Assembly (NCBI GenBank): GCA_028288165.1
Contig: JAQBOG010000035.1
Coordinates: 94,327-158,326 of the forward strand
Reading direction: 5' to 3'
DNA from: Sphingobacteriales bacterium
Lineage (GTDB): Bacteria; Bacteroidota; Bacteroidia; Sphingobacteriales; Sphingobacteriaceae
Length of the DNA: 64,000 bases
A program made the position numbers and the translations under genes. Below the pieces are notes generated by a model that had not been told where the DNA came from, did no database searches, and saw only the letters and a list, made by a program, of their open reading frames with translations. This document shows, piece by piece, positions 62,860-64,000 of this stretch. Numbering within the stretch: the stretch's first letter is position 1; each line of letters begins with the position of its first letter.

Positions 62860-63594
62860 CTACCCGTGCGAAAAATATAGCCATTGAAGATGTGCACATA
62901 AGCCTCCTAATTCTGGGAAGATACTAAAGGCGTTTACACCAAGCGAATTCAGCTCGTTTCTAATATCCTCAAAACAAGAAGATGGCGCTTTGACTTTTAA
63001 AAGCTTAGGCGAAAAATTCTTGCTTTCATTCAATGCGATCTTCTCTTCTAAATCTTTGTTGCTTACAATTGAAAATACACCCGACTGATTGTTTATGCGA
63101 TTCTTTATAACCCTAGGCCTAAAAATTTTAGTTTCGGGCACATCAAAAGGATTTGAATTCCGTACTTCTAATTCATGATCTGATTTATCTGCCAACATAA
63201 TCCAAATAATGGCAAACCTATTCGAATCTTCAACCGAGCTGGTCACATCCGTAGCAAACCATAAAGCCGCCAATGCATTGTTTGACCAATCAAGTAACCG
63301 AGTAGGTAATCCGTAATGTTGCCCCAATGCCAGATAATCCCAATCATCCAAGGGGTAACTAATGTCTATTAGTAAGGGGTTTGTGCGTTTAAATTCGTCA
63401 AAAATTTGCTGTTCAATAGTAAATAGGTCGCCTTTTGGAGTAAGGCGACCTATTTTAGGAATTAAAGGTAAGTCATCCGTTTGACCCCTAAAAAGCACAT
63501 TTTCATAGTTTTTATTATGGATGCTTTTCTCCATATTTTCTTTAATAACTTTCAAGAAATCAGGTACAGTTTCTATGATTTCTTCTTTTTGCAT
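62860..63594 (-). CDS. FRG-domain protein
   Basis: The 244-residue protein contains the FRG domain with VLFRGQTDDLPLIPKI near residue 43 and YLALGQHYGLPTRLLDWSNNALAALWFA near 90-118 (quoted in part), including the namesake Phe-Arg-Gly. The domain is widespread in mobile and defence-related genes, with unknown activity. It is unpartnered here, between the permease and a dispersed repeat. Any defence role is speculative. Confidence 0.9.
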   Translation of the reverse strand: MQKEEIIETVPDFLKVIKENMEKSIHNKNYENVLFRGQTDDLPLIPKIGRLTPKGDLFTIEQQIFDEFKRTNPLLIDISYPLDDWDYLALGQHYGLPTRLLDWSNNALAALWFATDVTSSVEDSNRFAIIWIMLADKSDHELEVRNSNPFDVPETKIFRPRVIKNRINNQSGVFSIVSNKDLEEKIALNESKNFSPKLLKVKAPSSCFEDIRNELNSLGVNAFSIFPELGGLCAHLQWLYFSHG

Positions 63595-63675
63595 ACTTAA
63601 ATATTAACTTATGTTAGATATTAAAAATAGATGCTCAGGACACAGCAAGCATTTTGTGACGTTTGCTAGATTTTT

Positions 63676-63776
63676 GCGTTAGGAATTGTCCCAAAGGGAT
63701 CCCTTCGAGAAAGTAAAAATCCTTTTGCCCTTCTCCAGAACGAAAAGATTGGAACAAAAAACCTGCTCGAACGCCC
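63676..63776 (+). repeat. Dispersed palindromic repeat, copy 10
   Basis: It starts GCGTTAGGAATTGTCCC and ends CTCGAACGCCC, with a GGGATCCCTTCGAGAAAG section shared with copy 5 (in reverse). It has the GCTAG flank seen in copies 6 and 8. Confidence 0.8.
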
Positions 63777-63838
63777 GAAACCATAATTTTGCTATTTGTA
63801 ATCCACCTCCACTTATTAAAAATCTTTAAATGTTATCG

Positions 63839-64000
63839 TTAAGCAATTTTTGTCGTGATAAAATACCTGTCTAAAGCATCTTCAAGGGAAGGCAATTGCA
63901 TGCCCTTTTCACTTCTAAGGGCACTGTACCGAGGTCTGATAGCTCTATAATTCATATCATTAATAGATACAGATTCAATATGTTTTAAACTAAACTTGCC
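63839..64000 (-). CDS. dTDP-4-dehydrorhamnose reductase-like C-terminal fragment
   Basis: The last 53 codons are present, starting beyond the right edge. The segment INDMNYRAIRPRYSALRSEKG followed by LPSLEDALDRYF resembles the C-terminus of RfbD/RmlD proteins, which complete dTDP-L-rhamnose. The RPRYSAL motif is the main evidence. The gene symbol is withheld because the cofactor domain is not visible. Confidence 0.75.
   Translation of the reverse strand, partial: GKFSLKHIESVSINDMNYRAIRPRYSALRSEKGMQLPSLEDALDRYFITTKIA

Overview
The window reads as a chromosomal segment of a Bacteroidota bacterium, most likely a Sphingobacteriaceae member (Pedobacter or Mucilaginibacter-like). Pointers are a complete MoxR/DUF58/Bat aerotolerance operon, an outer-membrane beta-barrel receptor with a carboxypeptidase-like plug extension, a UpxY-type NusG paralogue, few purine-rich ribosome sites, and a dispersed repeat family ending in GCGTTAGGGATTG / CCCGAACGCCC. 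Genus is an inference.

Region 1 (1-20.6 kb, all minus strand, running off the left edge) is a large part of an extracellular contractile injection system (eCIS: Afp/PVC/MAC/AlgoCIS class). In transcription order it holds a NusG-like antiterminator, a three-domain glycosyltransferase/glycosyltransferase-like/methyltransferase, a second glycosyltransferase, an FkbM methyltransferase, a DUF4255 (Pvc16-like) protein, an unknown 350-residue protein, the sheath, two tube proteins, a DUF5908 peptide, a LysM protein, a VgrG-like spike, a small unknown, a gp25-like wedge, two large baseplate proteins and the start of a further gene. PAAR tip, tape measure, AAA+ ATPase and fibre genes are not visible and may lie to the left. 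Almost every spacer in this locus carries repeats, and near copies of one ~60-bp block flank the NusG-like gene.

Region 2 (21-27.5 kb) is a signalling block: a soluble multi-PAS histidine kinase, a membrane hybrid kinase, two receiver-only proteins, and intergenic hairpins that look like small RNAs or terminators.

Region 3 (28-36.4 kb, plus strand) is the moxR-DUF58-batA/B/C/D/E operon; BatC carries a Lys-Asp-Gln repeat. Region 4 (36.8-53.5 kb) is mixed: a DUF4114-like lipoprotein, a degenerate tRNA-Cys, an aldo/keto reductase, an Fpg/Nei glycosylase without visible zinc-finger cysteines, a 7TM histidine kinase, YceI, a beta-barrel receptor divergent from a LytS/LytTR pair, a TetR-MFS operon, ankyrin protein, vanadium-haloperoxidase-type lipoprotein and a BLUF-like protein lacking the key glutamine.

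Region 5 (53.7-64 kb) is mostly housekeeping: kdsB, deoxynucleoside kinase, trpS, an acyltransferase, gatC, an ABC ATPase and a MacB-type permease, a cobalamin adenosyltransferase, ispD, queA, an FRG-domain protein and the end of an rfbD-like gene. The most unusual part is the glycosylation/methylation module between a specialised NusG and the structural genes of a contractile injection system.
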